Assembly (NCBI GenBank): GCA_035570275.1
Contig: DATMNI010000442.1
Coordinates: forward strand, 1 to 41,736
Origin: DATMNI01 sp035570275
GTDB taxonomy: Bacteria; Acidobacteriota; Terriglobia; Bryobacterales; Bryobacteraceae
Direction: 5' to 3'
Length of the DNA stretch: 41,736 bases
The notes below the pieces were generated by a model that saw only the letters and a list, made by a program, of their open reading frames with translations, was not told the origin of the DNA and made no database searches. Shown here one piece after another: positions 17,303 to 24,536 of this stretch. Within the stretch, counting starts at the first letter, position 1. Each line of letters starts with the position of its first letter. Made by a program: the position numbers and the translations under genes.

Positions 17303-17550
17303 TCGGCGGACTCCCAGTCCGCAGGATCGATTTGACGCATCTCGGCCAAGGCTGCGTCGAAGGCGTCAGCGTCCGTGCCAGCCCACGTTCCGCAAAACTC
17401 ATCGAAATCGGAGTTCCTGGCTGGTTTGCGCAGCGCTGCTTCCAGCAATCGAAGTGTGGCCTTATTGAGGCTGATGCCTTCGCGACGGCTGGTTTCAACA
17501 ATGGCCTTTTCGACTTCCGCAGGCAGTTTCCTGAGTGAGATCGTCGTCAT
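17299..17550 (-). CDS. vapB: VapB-like antitoxin
   Basis: An 83-residue partner of the PIN toxin. The N-terminal MTTISLRKLPAEVEKAI followed by REGISLNKATLRLLEAAL fits a ribbon-helix-helix DNA-binding domain; the acidic C-terminal half (DFDEFCGTWAGTDADAFDAAL) would wrap the toxin. The frame is open further upstream, but the start at 17550 fits the RHH fold and lies right after promoter-like DNA. Stop overlaps the toxin start, so the pair is translationally coupled. Autoregulation of the operon is expected for the family. Confidence 0.78.
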   Translation of the reverse strand: MTTISLRKLPAEVEKAIVETSRREGISLNKATLRLLEAALRKPARNSDFDEFCGTWAGTDADAFDAALAEMRQIDPADWESAE

Positions 17551-17881
17551 GGAATCCAGTGTAGCATAAAACGATGCACAGTGCACTACTATGTGATGCA
17601 CCGTCGAAAATGGGAGCGCGGCGAGTCCTGACTGGTTGCCAGTCGTGACTTTGTGATCCACCGGAGGCCTCCCATACCCCCCGACTAGGCGTGAGCGTCC
17701 CGGGCCGACCGCGCCTGGTGCGTCTCCTGATCAGGATTGCCGGGCGGTGGGTCGCAGGTCTGATCCGGCGCTGCGGTCGGCAGAGTCTCCCTGTTGACGC
17801 ACGTGGAATACTATGACGCGGGACGCAGCCATCGCCTCACTTAGGCGAAATCTTCGCGACACTGAAAGCGTTTCCCGGTAA
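17551..17881. other. 330-bp gap, no gene seen
   Basis: Apart from the candidate VapB operator at its left end, I see no gene, strong hairpin or recognisable repeat between the antitoxin start and the CusF-like gene stop. Confidence 0.5.
17573..17601 (-). promoter_or_regulatory. Candidate VapB operator
   Basis: TGCACAGTGCA at 17575-17585 is a perfect 5+1+5 palindrome, and GATGCAC recurs at 17573-17579 and 17595-17601, 22 bp apart. The site lies 23-51 bp upstream of the antitoxin start, next to a TATGCT/TACACT -10-like stretch. Binding is inferred. Confidence 0.4.
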
Positions 17882-18208
17882 CTACTTTGGCGCCACCTTG
17901 ACCTCGGTCACGTAATACTTCACGTCACTGACCACCACCATAGTGGCTTCGATCTTGTCGCCCACATGCAGCTTCTGGAACTCGGCGTCCGGTTTAATCG
18001 AATACTCCATGGTCATGGCCCCCATCCAATCGCCGATCTGGCCATGCGCGATCATGGCGGTCTTGGCCGCCGCATCCAGGCCTTTGATTTCCCCCTGCAC
18101 CGCGTACCGCTTTCCCTCCTCTTTGGCGGTGTTGGCGCCGTGGGAGCAGCCCGCCAGGCCAATCGCCAACGCCAGCAGGCACAAATGGATGAATCGTGGT
18201 TTGGTCAT
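17882..18208 (-). CDS. CusF-like copper-binding lipoprotein
   Basis: A 108-residue lipoprotein of the copper-binding CusF/CopK-like family. The lipobox LAGC ends with C21. The small OB-type domain carries the metal-binding stretch GDWMGAMTMEYSIKPD (residues 59-74), where Trp and Met residues ligate Cu(I), and His55 lies just ahead. The C-terminus (VGDKIEATMVV...YYVTEVKV) matches the family. It lies downstream of the CRTAC1-TPR pair with a 106-bp gap, so it may be the last gene of that transcript. Periplasmic copper handling is inferred. Confidence 0.87.
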   Translation of the reverse strand: MTKPRFIHLCLLALAIGLAGCSHGANTAKEEGKRYAVQGEIKGLDAAAKTAMIAHGQIGDWMGAMTMEYSIKPDAEFQKLHVGDKIEATMVVVSDVKYYVTEVKVAPK

Positions 18209-18314
18209 CGCTTTACATCATAGCGCCCGGCCCAACATTGGTCGGAAACCAGATTCGGCGCTCGCCCGCCGAGCCTCGGCGCCCACAACGTAACGCCCAC
18301 AGTCCGGAGGCCCC

Positions 18315-19160
18315 TTAATGCTTCGCCTTGTTGTCTGCCGGCGTTTCCTGTGCACGCATGACCTCTGCGTGGATCGCCGCCCGATCCGGCATTCCGCTCT
18401 GCTGGTAGGCTCGAATCAACAGATAGTGGATCGCCGCGTCCGTCACAACTCCCTCCGGCAAACCAAGGGCGGTCTCACCTTCATGGGCGCCCTGTGCCGC
18501 ATCACCCTTCTTCAGCAGCAGCCGGGCGAATTCAAAGTGCACATCGCGCGAATCGGGCGAGAGGGTCGCGGCCTGCCGGATCCAACGCTCGCATTCCTCC
18601 AGGCGGCCCAGCAGAAGAAGGAGTCTGGCGCCGGGCAGCAAAGTCTCCGCATGCGGTTCGCCGGCGGAGCGCTCCAGGCGGACAGCCTCTTCGTACAGAG
18701 ACAAGGCCTCCGCCGGCTGGCCCAGGCTCTCGATGGTGAGGCCCAGATACAGGGCCGCGCGCGGATCGGTGGGGCTTAGTTGACGAGCCTTCCGGAAGCG
18801 CGGCAAGGCCTCCTTCAGGTCGTTGCCCAGATACGCCTCCAGGCCATAAAGGAATTGGGCATACGGCGCCCGTGGGTCGATCGCCAGCGCCTGCTCCAGG
18901 CATCGCCGCGCCACGTCGAGGCGGTAGGCGGCCATGGCCAATTTGGCTTTTAACGTCAGTGCCGGAATGAGTTTCGGGTCCAGGCGGAGAGCTTCTTCGG
19001 TTGCCGCGAGCGCTTCCGGAAACTTCTTTGCCACGAAGAGCGCGTTGGCTTTTTCGTAAGCGGCATATCCCGGAGAGGAAGGCGCGGCTCCCAGCAGCAC
19101 GAGCGCGAACGGCAAAATGGCGAAGACGCATTTCCGTCCGGTCATGGTTTGCATGGTCAT
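18315..19160 (-). CDS. Exported TPR-repeat protein
   Basis: A 281-residue protein with a signal peptide (KCVFAILPFALVLLGAAPSSP) and at least six tetratricopeptide repeats, for example FPEALAATEEALRLDPKLIPA and YRLDVARRCLEQALAIDP. TPR proteins are protein-interaction scaffolds. The ATG at 19160 overlaps the CRTAC1 stop (ATGA), but the DNA duplication there also supplies a second in-frame ATG at 19145, which would give a tighter signal peptide. Its position directly behind a CRTAC1 gene is common in Acidobacteria, suggesting the two products work together at the cell surface. Function unknown. Confidence 0.87.
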   Translation of the reverse strand: MTMQTMTGRKCVFAILPFALVLLGAAPSSPGYAAYEKANALFVAKKFPEALAATEEALRLDPKLIPALTLKAKLAMAAYRLDVARRCLEQALAIDPRAPYAQFLYGLEAYLGNDLKEALPRFRKARQLSPTDPRAALYLGLTIESLGQPAEALSLYEEAVRLERSAGEPHAETLLPGARLLLLLGRLEECERWIRQAATLSPDSRDVHFEFARLLLKKGDAAQGAHEGETALGLPEGVVTDAAIHYLLIRAYQQSGMPDRAAIHAEVMRAQETPADNKAKH

Positions 19161-19166
19161 GGTTTG
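19140..19166 (-). repeat. 12-nt duplication across CRTAC1 stop and TPR start
   Basis: GGTCATGGTTTG occurs at 19140-19151 and 19155-19166, a 15-bp period. One copy contains the CRTAC1 stop and the TPR start codon (ATGA); the other supplies another in-frame ATG of the TPR gene. Confidence 0.9.
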
Positions 19167-20884
19167 ACCTCTTCGACAACATCGACGATGCGGTCAGCCG
19201 CGACGTTGGCCACCTTTTGCACGCTTCCGCCAGGCCAGCGGATTTCAATTCTCTCCGCCGCTCGATTTGCGCCCAATCCGAACCGGACCAAAGCTTCGCT
19301 GGAACAGGCGTACCCTACGGTGGTGGTGGCATGGTTGTACAGGTCGCGGCCATCCGGCAAATGCGCGTGCACCACGGCGCCAAGCCCCTGCCGATTTGCG
19401 CGCCGGCCGTGCAAACGGATCGCCAGCCAATGCGATTCGCCCGCCGTGACGTTGCGGAACAGTTTCGCGGGACCGTTCACCACCGTGACCACGGCGTCGA
19501 CGCGGCCGTCGTTGTCGAAATCGGCGAACGCCACGCCGCGATGCATGGCGGCCTGTTGAAAGTCCGGCCCCGCCCCGGCCGAGACGTCTTCAAACCGCTT
19601 GCCCTCGACATTGCGAAAGACACGGTTCGCCAATGCCGAATCGCGCCCCAGGTACCGATCCAATTGCGAAAGATGCGAAAGGGCGAAGAACAGGTCTTTC
19701 CATCCGTCGTTGTCAAAGTCGTACATGCCCAGGCTCCAGCCGGTGAACTGGCGCGTGCCCATCAGCAGGCCGGTGCGCTGCGCATAGTCTTCAAAGCCCC
19801 TGGCGCCGCCGAGGTTACGGAACAGAAGAAATGAGTCATTGAGGATTCCGGACACCACCAGGTCCGGCTTTCCATCGTTGTCGAAATCCCGCAAGTCGCC
19901 GCCCATCCCGGCGATCGCGAAGCCGTCTTCGCGCAGCGCCACGCCGGCTTCGAGTCCGATCTCCTGGAAGGTTCCGTCGCCCCGATTGCGAAACAGAAAA
20001 TTGCGAACCGAATCGTTCGCCACAAAGATGTCGGTCAGCCCATCGCCGTCGATATCCGCGAAGGCGGCTCCCATACCCTTGCCGATGTGGCGTCCGATTC
20101 CCGATGCTTGCGAGACATCGGTAAAGGTGCCGTCGTGATTGTTGTGGAAGAGTTGGCCGGGCAGGCCCTGATAAGCCTTTGGATGACAGTAGAACTGCCT
20201 TTCGGGGGTACCGCAGCGGGGCTCCGTGGCGGCGTCCCACACGACGTAATTCGAGACGAACAGGTCCAGCCAGCCATCGTTGTCGTAATCCAGCCATCCG
20301 GCCGACACCGCCCACATGTTCCCAAACTTCGCATCTGTTCCGGCGACGCCGGCCTGGGCGGTAACATCGGCGAAGCGGCCGTTTCCAAGGTTGCGGTAGA
20401 GGATGTTGCGCTTCACGCCGGCGACGAAAATGTCTTGGTAGCCGTCGTTGTCGAAGTCGCCGATGGCGACCGCCGTCGAATAGCCCTCTCCGGCCAGGCC
20501 GGCCTCGGCGGTGACGTCGGTAAAAGTCATATCGCAGTTGTTACGAAACAGGCGGTTGTAGAATTCCGGACCGGTCTTGCGGAGACTGGGAATGGCCGCG
20601 CCATTGGTGAAGAAAATGTCCGTGCAGCCGTCGTTGTTATAGTCCAGAACGGCGACGCCGCCACCCGTCAACTCGATCTGGTGGAACTGGCCTGCGGCGC
20701 CGTTGCGCAGTGAAAATCGCAAGCCCGACTTGGCGGCGACTTCCTGGAAGCGAATGGCCGGCGGCGTGGCGGCGGGACCGGCAACCACGCCGCACAACAA
20801 TACTGCCGTGATGAGGCGTGGCGGCAAGCCTTCAACATACGCCAAGCCACGCCGGGCCGCAAGCTTAGTACACTCTTTCGCCAA
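19157..20884 (-). CDS. CRTAC1 family protein (FG-GAP/VCBS repeats plus ASPIC/UnbV)
   Basis: A 575-residue exported protein with seven calcium-binding FG-GAP-type motifs (DYNNDGCTD, DFDNDGYQD, DYDNDGWLD, DIDGDGLTD, DFDNDGKPD, DFDNDGWKD, DFDNDGRVD) forming a beta propeller, then a C-terminal ASPIC/UnbV domain (GANRAAERIEIRWPGGSVQKV). The function of bacterial members is unknown, probably extracellular. No ATG is available: TTG at 20884 has AGGGGG just upstream, and TTG at 20827 would give a cleaner signal peptide. The region between these starts is made by a dispersed 52-bp repeat. It is coupled to the TPR gene. Confidence 0.88.
   Translation of the reverse strand: MAKECTKLAARRGLAYVEGLPPRLITAVLLCGVVAGPAATPPAIRFQEVAAKSGLRFSLRNGAAGQFHQIELTGGGVAVLDYNNDGCTDIFFTNGAAIPSLRKTGPEFYNRLFRNNCDMTFTDVTAEAGLAGEGYSTAVAIGDFDNDGYQDIFVAGVKRNILYRNLGNGRFADVTAQAGVAGTDAKFGNMWAVSAGWLDYDNDGWLDLFVSNYVVWDAATEPRCGTPERQFYCHPKAYQGLPGQLFHNNHDGTFTDVSQASGIGRHIGKGMGAAFADIDGDGLTDIFVANDSVRNFLFRNRGDGTFQEIGLEAGVALREDGFAIAGMGGDLRDFDNDGKPDLVVSGILNDSFLLFRNLGGARGFEDYAQRTGLLMGTRQFTGWSLGMYDFDNDGWKDLFFALSHLSQLDRYLGRDSALANRVFRNVEGKRFEDVSAGAGPDFQQAAMHRGVAFADFDNDGRVDAVVTVVNGPAKLFRNVTAGESHWLAIRLHGRRANRQGLGAVVHAHLPDGRDLYNHATTTVGYACSSEALVRFGLGANRAAERIEIRWPGGSVQKVANVAADRIVDVVEEVKP
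20813..20864. repeat. 52-bp dispersed repeat, copy 1 (overlaps CRTAC1 5' end)
   Basis: Fifty of 52 positions match 29978-30029. This copy lies over codons for the first residues of the CRTAC1 frame; the other is non-coding. Confidence 0.9.
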
Positions 20885-20907
20885 TACCCCCTCGTATTTC
20901 GGGGCAA

Positions 20908-20930
20908 CCGCTCCGTGACCGTCGCGGCTC
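20908..20930. repeat. Dispersed intergenic repeat copy
   Basis: CCGCTCCGTGACCGTCGCGGCTC is related to the inverse of 11724-11750 (CCGCTTCCTAACGGTCGCGGCTC). It fills the gap between the CRTAC1 5' end and the stop codon of the chimeric gene, ending one base before that stop. Confidence 0.7.
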
Positions 20931-22823
20931 TTACATCTTCACCGTAACCGTCTTCACTTCCGTATACTGCTGCAGACCGTACTCGCCGAGTTCCCGGCCG
21001 ATTCCGGACTGCTTGAAGCCACCGAACGGCGCCCGTGGATCGAGCACATTGTAGCAATTCACCCAAACCGTTCCGGCGCGCACGCTGTTGGAGATGGCGA
21101 GCGCCTTCTGAATATCGCGCGTCCACACCGCCGCCGCCAGGCCGTAGTTGGTGCGATTGGCCCGTTCGACCACCTCGTCTACGTCGCGGAACGGAATGAT
21201 GCTCATTACCGGACCGAAAATCTCTTCCCGGGCGATCTTCATGTCGTCCTGCACATCGGCAAATACCGTCGGCTGGATGAAATATCCGCGGTCTCCCACG
21301 CGGTCGCCGCCACACACCAGCTTCGCGCCCTCCGCTCGTCCGGACTCAATGTAGCCCATCACCTTATCGAACTGGGCGCTATCCACCTGCGGCCCCTGTT
21401 CGGTCTTGGGATCGAATGGATCGCCGACCGTCCTCCGGCTCGCGCGGGCGCCGCTCTTCGCCACAAAATCGTCGTAGATCTTCTCTTCTACGAACACGCG
21501 CGAACCGGCACAGCAGCACTGGCCGTGATTAAAGAAGAGGCCAAAGTGTGCGCCCTCAACCGCGGCGTCCAGATCCGTATCCGCGAAAATGATATTCGGG
21601 CTCTTGCCGCCCAACTCCAGCGTCACCCGCTTCAGATTGGACTTCGCGGCTGCCACCATCACCAGTTGCCCCACCTCGGTCGAACCCGTGAACGCGACTT
21701 TATCTATGTCCAGGTGGCGTGCAATCGCCGCGCCGGCAGTCGGTCCGTAGCCGGGGAGGAGATTTACAACGCCTTCCGGAAAGCCCGCCTCAACGATCAG
21801 TTCGCCGATGCGCAGCGCCGACAGCGGCGTCTGCTCGGCGGGCTTCATCACCACGGTATTGCCCGTAGTGAGTGCAGGCGCCAGTTTCCACGCCTGCATC
21901 AACATGGGAAAGTTCCACGGGATAATCTGGCCCACCACACCGACGGGCTCGAGCCGCGTATAGCAGAAGAAGTCCCCGTCGATCGGGATCGTGCGGCCTT
22001 GAATCTTATCCGCCCATCCGGCGAAATAGCGATAGCAGGCGACGGTCGCCGCAACATCCACGGCCTTCGCGACACTGAACGGCTTGCCGTTGTCGAGCGA
22101 TTCGAGCGCAGCCAGTTCGTCGGTATGCTGCTCGATCAGATCGGCCAGGCGTTTCAGCAGAGCGCGGCGGCGGACCGCGGCGCTTTCCGCACTCAGCGCG
22201 CATTCCCGTGTGACGTCGTTGACACCCACGCGGGAGAGTTCCAGGTGACAGATCAAGGCATAGTTTCCCGAGTTGGCCGGACGGTGGAACACGGTCTGGG
22301 AGCCCGCAATGGTTCCCTCGCCGCGGGGCGCAGGGACAGCGGCTTTCCGCCGGTCCGCTTCGTACTTCACATGGAAGTGCTGTTCGGTCGAAACCCGGTC
22401 GGGAATGCCTGCGAGCCAACCGAATTCCACGCAGGATTTGCGCGCAACCGTGATTCCCTCCGTAAACAGGGTCCCCGCGATGTCTGTCACCGCGCATCGG
22501 GACAGCATCTGCTGTTGCACCTCGGCAGCCGTGCGGCCTTTGATCGCCGACTTGAAGTCCACGTCCACCGTAATTCGGTCCGCGCTCCCCACCGCCGCGC
22601 CCGCCGAAAGCGGCTGGCCGTGTGCCTTTAAAATCGCGGTGAGGTGCTGCACGTAGATGTACTTGAACATGTCGCCTGAGACGGCATTGACTGCGTGCCG
22701 CCTGCCGGCTGGATCGATGATGGAGACGATGCGGGTCTGCTGCTGATTTCCCTCCGTGCCTTCGCTATTGAGGTTGTGCAGCGCCAGCGTGACGCGCGCG
22801 GAGAGGGAGAGGGACTGAATCAT
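20931..22823 (-). CDS. Chimera: Cas7 (Cst2/DevR) N-terminal part fused in frame to N-truncated aldehyde dehydrogenase
   Basis: One uninterrupted 630-codon frame. Residues 1 to about 212 match the Cas7/Cst2/DevR backbone subunit of type I Cascade: SLSARVTLALHNLNSEGTEG near the start, NAVSGDMFKYI, CAVTDIAGTLFTEG, ARKSCVEFGW, HFHVKY and YALICHLELSRVGVNDVTR. From about 217 the sequence is an NAD(P)-dependent aldehyde dehydrogenase: LADLIEQHTDELAALESLDN, IPWNFPMLMQAWKLAPAL, FTGSTEVG, catalytic E403 (TLELGG) and C437 (GQCCCAG), ending in the usual GGFKQSGIGRELG and YTEVKTV. Cas7 lacks roughly its last third; the dehydrogenase lacks about the first 65-70 residues. The join (about 22160-22195) lies where both families have an Arg-rich RRRALL-like helix. 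It follows the Cas8-like gene. It may be a deletion scar, a misassembly, or a genuine fusion. Confidence 0.85.
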   Translation of the reverse strand: MIQSLSLSARVTLALHNLNSEGTEGNQQQTRIVSIIDPAGRRHAVNAVSGDMFKYIYVQHLTAILKAHGQPLSAGAAVGSADRITVDVDFKSAIKGRTAAEVQQQMLSRCAVTDIAGTLFTEGITVARKSCVEFGWLAGIPDRVSTEQHFHVKYEADRRKAAVPAPRGEGTIAGSQTVFHRPANSGNYALICHLELSRVGVNDVTRECALSAESAAVRRRALLKRLADLIEQHTDELAALESLDNGKPFSVAKAVDVAATVACYRYFAGWADKIQGRTIPIDGDFFCYTRLEPVGVVGQIIPWNFPMLMQAWKLAPALTTGNTVVMKPAEQTPLSALRIGELIVEAGFPEGVVNLLPGYGPTAGAAIARHLDIDKVAFTGSTEVGQLVMVAAAKSNLKRVTLELGGKSPNIIFADTDLDAAVEGAHFGLFFNHGQCCCAGSRVFVEEKIYDDFVAKSGARASRRTVGDPFDPKTEQGPQVDSAQFDKVMGYIESGRAEGAKLVCGGDRVGDRGYFIQPTVFADVQDDMKIAREEIFGPVMSIIPFRDVDEVVERANRTNYGLAAAVWTRDIQKALAISNSVRAGTVWVNCYNVLDPRAPFGGFKQSGIGRELGEYGLQQYTEVKTVTVKM

Positions 22824-24373
22824 GCGGTCATAATCCGTTCCGCCTCCATCTCGGGAGCGCGCGAGCGCCGAGGGAGGGAATACACGCCGCCAGGGCGACG
22901 AGCAGGCCTGCGGGCGCCAGGTCCCCAGGTAGATCGTCCATCCGGAGTCGAAACTCGGCCCACTCGCTGTCCAGGATTTTCAGCGCGGGGATTCCCCGAG
23001 AGAGTCTGCGTGCGGTCTCCGCATTGTACGCCCCGATAAACGCCGCGATGCTGTTTCAGCAGAGCCTCGCGCCCAACCGGGCCGGTTCGGCGGATGTCCG
23101 CGAGCCAGCCGTAGCGCACTTCGCGAAAATCCAGCCGCCCCTGGTTGCGCAGCGCCTGGGCCCCCAAAGTGGAGGCGCGGATTGCCGCCGAGACCGCCCG
23201 GAAGCCCCGGCTGTGCAGCCAGCCGCGCAGCCCGGCATCGCGCCCCAAAATCGGCGTGACGGTTTCCAGTTTGAACTGCGAGAGCGTCCACTGGTCCTGG
23301 GTGCGCAACCGGAACAGCACCTGGCCGTACTCCGCCAGAAAGGTGACGAACTCTCGAATCGAATCTTCGCGCCGCGCCTGAAACGTTCGTCGATACTGTT
23401 TCAGCAGCGCGAACTCGTCCGAGTGCGTATCGGTCAATCGCCGCACTACCATTTCATGCTCTTCGATCGTCCGCAGCCAGAGCGCCTCCTGGCGGTCCGA
23501 GCCCAGGCCAAACCAATCGGGCAGGGCCAGTTGCTGCGTCGCCATCACCGTATGTGCCTGCCCCATATCCTTGTAGTGCGTTACCCAGATGCCGCGGATC
23601 GACTCGGCAGGCCGTCGATATGGCCGGCCTCGCTCAATCAGGATGCGGGTGAGACCCAGCACCGCGCGGCAATCCATTTTGACGGCGCTGCCTCCCAGGC
23701 GCACAGCACGCAATGAAGCCGCGGCGGCCGCGAGTTCATCGAACGGAATCTGCGCCGGAATCGGACAGTACAGCCGCAGGTCGCCTGCGGTAAACCATCC
23801 GGCGGCGCCTTCAAAATATCCCCGGTAGCGCAGCCATTCGAGAAAAGAGTTTCCCCAGGCGTCCTTGGTTTTATCGCGACGGCGGGTTCCATTCGGCTTC
23901 AGCAGCGCATATCCCATGGCCGACTGAGGATTGAAAAGTTGGACCAGCGGCGAGGATGGTACAAATCTCCGCCCGCCGCCTGCACAATCCCAGATCCGGC
24001 GGGACCATTCGGCGCGGGACAGCCGTGCAAACTGCATCACGATCTTGTTCGGACCAGCGTAGGCCTTCATTCGCGAAAGAATCCGGTACATCCGGTCCGG
24101 ATCGCCATCGGCTCCGCGGCCCGCCGGCGGAATCTCGATCGTTCTCTCCGGAGGAAGATTCGGCGGACGCTTGCCAGGACGCAGGAGGTACGAAAAGCCG
24201 GGGTCCACGGCGTCCACATCGGAGGACTTGAGGCCGCGCGGAAACCGGATTTCGAAGCGATCTTCAAGTTCCACGATGCGCGGCTCAAGGTGCCGGAACA
24301 TGTCCGCCGCGCCGATCGCCGCCAGAGTATCGGCATGCGTGGCCGTCTGCTTCACAATCGAATAGCAGTTCAT
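22820..24373 (-). CDS. Cas8-like large Cascade subunit, frameshifted near its 3' end
   Basis: The gene directly upstream of, and overlapping, the Cas7 part, at about the length expected for a Cas8-type large subunit (about 515 residues). I recognise no sharp signature motif, so the call rests on size, position and general character. The start MNCYSIVKQTATHADTLAA at 24373 has GGAGG upstream. Near 23055 the plausible reading shifts by one base: the continuous frame becomes Arg/Gly/Pro-rich, while the shifted frame reads IAAFIGAYNAETARRLSRG, ALKILDSEWAEFRLRMDDLP and LAPAGLLVALAACIPSL, stopping at 22828. An extra C in the DNA or a sequencing indel explains this. No cas5, cas3, cas6, cas1 or cas2 follows. 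Confidence 0.6.
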   Translation of the reverse strand: MNCYSIVKQTATHADTLAAIGAADMFRHLEPRIVELEDRFEIRFPRGLKSSDVDAVDPGFSYLLRPGKRPPNLPPERTIEIPPAGRGADGDPDRMYRILSRMKAYAGPNKIVMQFARLSRAEWSRRIWDCAGGGRRFVPSSPLVQLFNPQSAMGYALLKPNGTRRRDKTKDAWGNSFLEWLRYRGYFEGAAGWFTAGDLRLYCPIPAQIPFDELAAAAASLRAVRLGGSAVKMDCRAVLGLTRILIERGRPYRRPAESIRGIWVTHYKDMGQAHTVMATQQLALPDWFGLGSDRQEALWLRTIEEHEMVVRRLTDTHSDEFALLKQYRRTFQARREDSIREFVTFLAEYGQVLFRLRTQDQWTLSQFKLETVTPILGRDAGLRGWLHSRGFRAVSAAIRASTLGAQALRNQGRLDFREVRYGWLADIRRTGPVGREALLKQHRGVYRGVQCGDRTQTLSGNPRAENPGQRVGRVSTPDGRSTWGPGARRPARRPGGVYSLPRRSRAPEMEAERIMTA

Positions 24374-24410
24374 GGGCGCTTGCCTCCATTTTGTCTTGTA
24401 TCCATTACAG

Positions 24411-24423
24411 TGTATTCTATACA
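24411..24423. promoter_or_regulatory. Dyad upstream of the cas remnant
   Basis: TGTATTCTATACA is a 5+3+5 inverted repeat 38-50 bp upstream of the Cas8 start, in an AT-richer stretch that also offers TATAGA as a -10. No good -35 was found, so this is only a candidate promoter/operator. Confidence 0.3.
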
Positions 24424-24536
24424 GAAACCATGTTCCGCTGCCGGTTGGCAAACCCTTTTTCTATTCCGATCTTGGTGACGGCTCGGCCGAAGCCACCGTC
24501 CCGGCGTGGAAGGCCGAAAAGTGAGGAGAATTGACT

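Noticed and set aside
22141..22200. Two separate genes rather than a Cas7-dehydrogenase fusion
   Set aside because: No stop codon or credible ribosome-binding site with start occurs between the parts, and each partner is incomplete at the join, so a separate dehydrogenase start is not supported by the sequence.
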